Source of the DNA: Rhodocyclaceae bacterium
Lineage (GTDB): Bacteria > Pseudomonadota > Gammaproteobacteria > Burkholderiales > Rhodocyclaceae
Direction of reading: 5' to 3'
NCBI GenBank assembly: GCA_027325905.1
Contig: DAIEEM010000306.1
Location: 1 to 6,235, forward strand
DNA length: 6,235 nt
The stretch's first letter is position 1. Every line of letters starts with the position of its first letter. This document shows positions 5,977-6,235 of this stretch, piece after piece. The translations under genes were made by a program, and so were the position numbers. A model generated the notes under the pieces. The model saw only the letters and a list, made by a program, of their open reading frames with translations, was not told where the DNA came from and ran no database searches.

Positions 5977-5981
5977 CTCCT
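5977..5981 (-). promoter_or_regulatory. Ribosome binding site of dctP
   Basis: AGGAG on the minus strand lies 7 nt before the ATG at 5969. It fixes the start so that the twin-arginine signal peptide is at the very N-terminus, rather than at residue 19 as the longer in-frame start would give. Confidence 0.8.
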
Positions 5982-5987
5982 GTTGTT

Positions 5988-6007
5988 GGCGGCGACCGGT
6001 CGCCGCC
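5988..6007 (-). promoter_or_regulatory. Hairpin between pmbA and dctP
   Basis: GGCGGCGACC and GGTCGCCGCC form a perfect 10 + 10 nt palindrome 6 nt upstream of the dctP ribosome binding site. It lies 21 nt past the pmbA stop. No T-run follows on the minus strand (the next bases are AACAACAGGAG), so it is not a standard intrinsic terminator. It could be a processing or stabilising structure at the 5' end of the dctP message, or a partial terminator of pmbA. Confidence 0.55.
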
Positions 6008-6028
6008 GGTTATGCGGGGACATCCCTA

Positions 6029-6235
6029 TCAGTTGCCTGCCACCGTCATGCGTCCGATGAGGATAGAGCCGACCTGCTTGGAACCGCGCACCACCGTATC
6101 CTTGCCGACGGCGGCGACGTCGCGGAACATGTCCTGCAAATTGCCGGCGATGGTGATCTCCTGCACCGGGTAGGCGATCTCGCCGCCTTCGACCCAGTAG
6201 CCGGCGGCACCGCGCGAATAGTCGCCGGTGACGTA
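6029..6235 (-). CDS. pmbA: Metalloprotease PmbA/TldE, C-terminal fragment
   Basis: The last 68 residues and the stop are visible; the rest lies beyond the right edge. The fragment begins [20 protein letters not shown] and continues with [20 protein letters not shown], ending in GRMTVAGN. This closely parallels the C-terminus of E. coli PmbA (TldE), which carries [12 protein letters not shown] and IAGNLKDMWRNI segments. TldD/PmbA form a cytoplasmic protease complex that takes part in maturation of modified peptides such as microcins and in CcdA turnover. In TldD/TldE pairs the metal-binding motif belongs to TldD, and nothing catalytic is expected in this tail. dctP begins 59 nt downstream on the same strand, so read-through from pmbA into dctP is likely. 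Confidence 0.93.
   Translation of the reverse strand, partial: YVTGDYSRGAAGYWVEGGEIAYPVQEITIAGNLQDMFRDVAAVGKDTVVRGSKQVGSILIGRMTVAGN

Noticed and set aside
6015..6026. GCGGGGACATCC, similar to the CGGGGGACAT part of the palindromic core
   Set aside because: Only about nine matching bases, with no AGGAGG partner, inner hairpin or long outer stem around it; chance in GC-rich DNA is enough.
4881..6173. A 430-codon plus-strand open frame opposite dctP
   Set aside because: It lies wholly antisense to dctP and pmbA, both certain, and its product resembles no family.

Overview
The window looks like a chromosomal segment of a high-GC betaproteobacterium, probably Rhodocyclales or a close relative. 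This rests on the nrdR-glyA neighbourhood, the SHMT and PmbA sequence style, and a TRAP transporter of the type usually annotated 'mannitol/chloroaromatic'. Species is not determinable from the sequence alone. There are seven protein genes, two of them cut by the window edges. No tRNA, rRNA, CRISPR array or insertion sequence is visible.

Layout. (1) On the minus strand, 1-2329, lies a likely operon read right to left: a histidine-phosphatase-superfamily gene (1694-2329), glyA (403-1650) and the first 19 codons of nrdR (1-57). The 345-base gap between glyA and nrdR holds no convincing gene but contains two ~100-nt composite palindromes (112-213 and 263-368). (2) A short divergent intergenic region (2330-2483) carries a candidate promoter for the phosphatase on the minus strand and a strong ribosome binding site for dctQ on the plus strand. 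(3) dctQ (2484-3080) and dctM (3073-4815) on the plus strand encode the two membrane subunits of a TRAP transporter and overlap by 8 nt. (4) A 44-nt perfect palindrome (4833-4876) separates dctM from the convergent dctP. (5) On the minus strand, pmbA (3' end only, 6029-6235) is followed 59 nt later by dctP (4887-5969), a Tat-exported periplasmic binding protein.

How the genes work together. DctP would bind an organic acid in the periplasm and deliver it to the DctQM membrane complex for ion-gradient-driven uptake. Its gene is convergent to dctQM rather than in one operon with them, and it is bracketed by hairpins. GlyA supplies glycine and one-carbon units. NrdR represses ribonucleotide reductase genes. 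The phosphatase has no clear pathway link.

The most unusual part is the glyA-nrdR spacer. Two oppositely oriented elements share identical unpaired motifs (14/14 and 13/13 nt). They also share a 9-bp inner hairpin in which all three differences are compensated base-pair swaps. Their long outer stems (27 and 29 bp) are unrelated in sequence but equally well paired. This pattern points to selection on folded structure, in RNA or single-stranded DNA, and is the best candidate here for an uncharacterised element.
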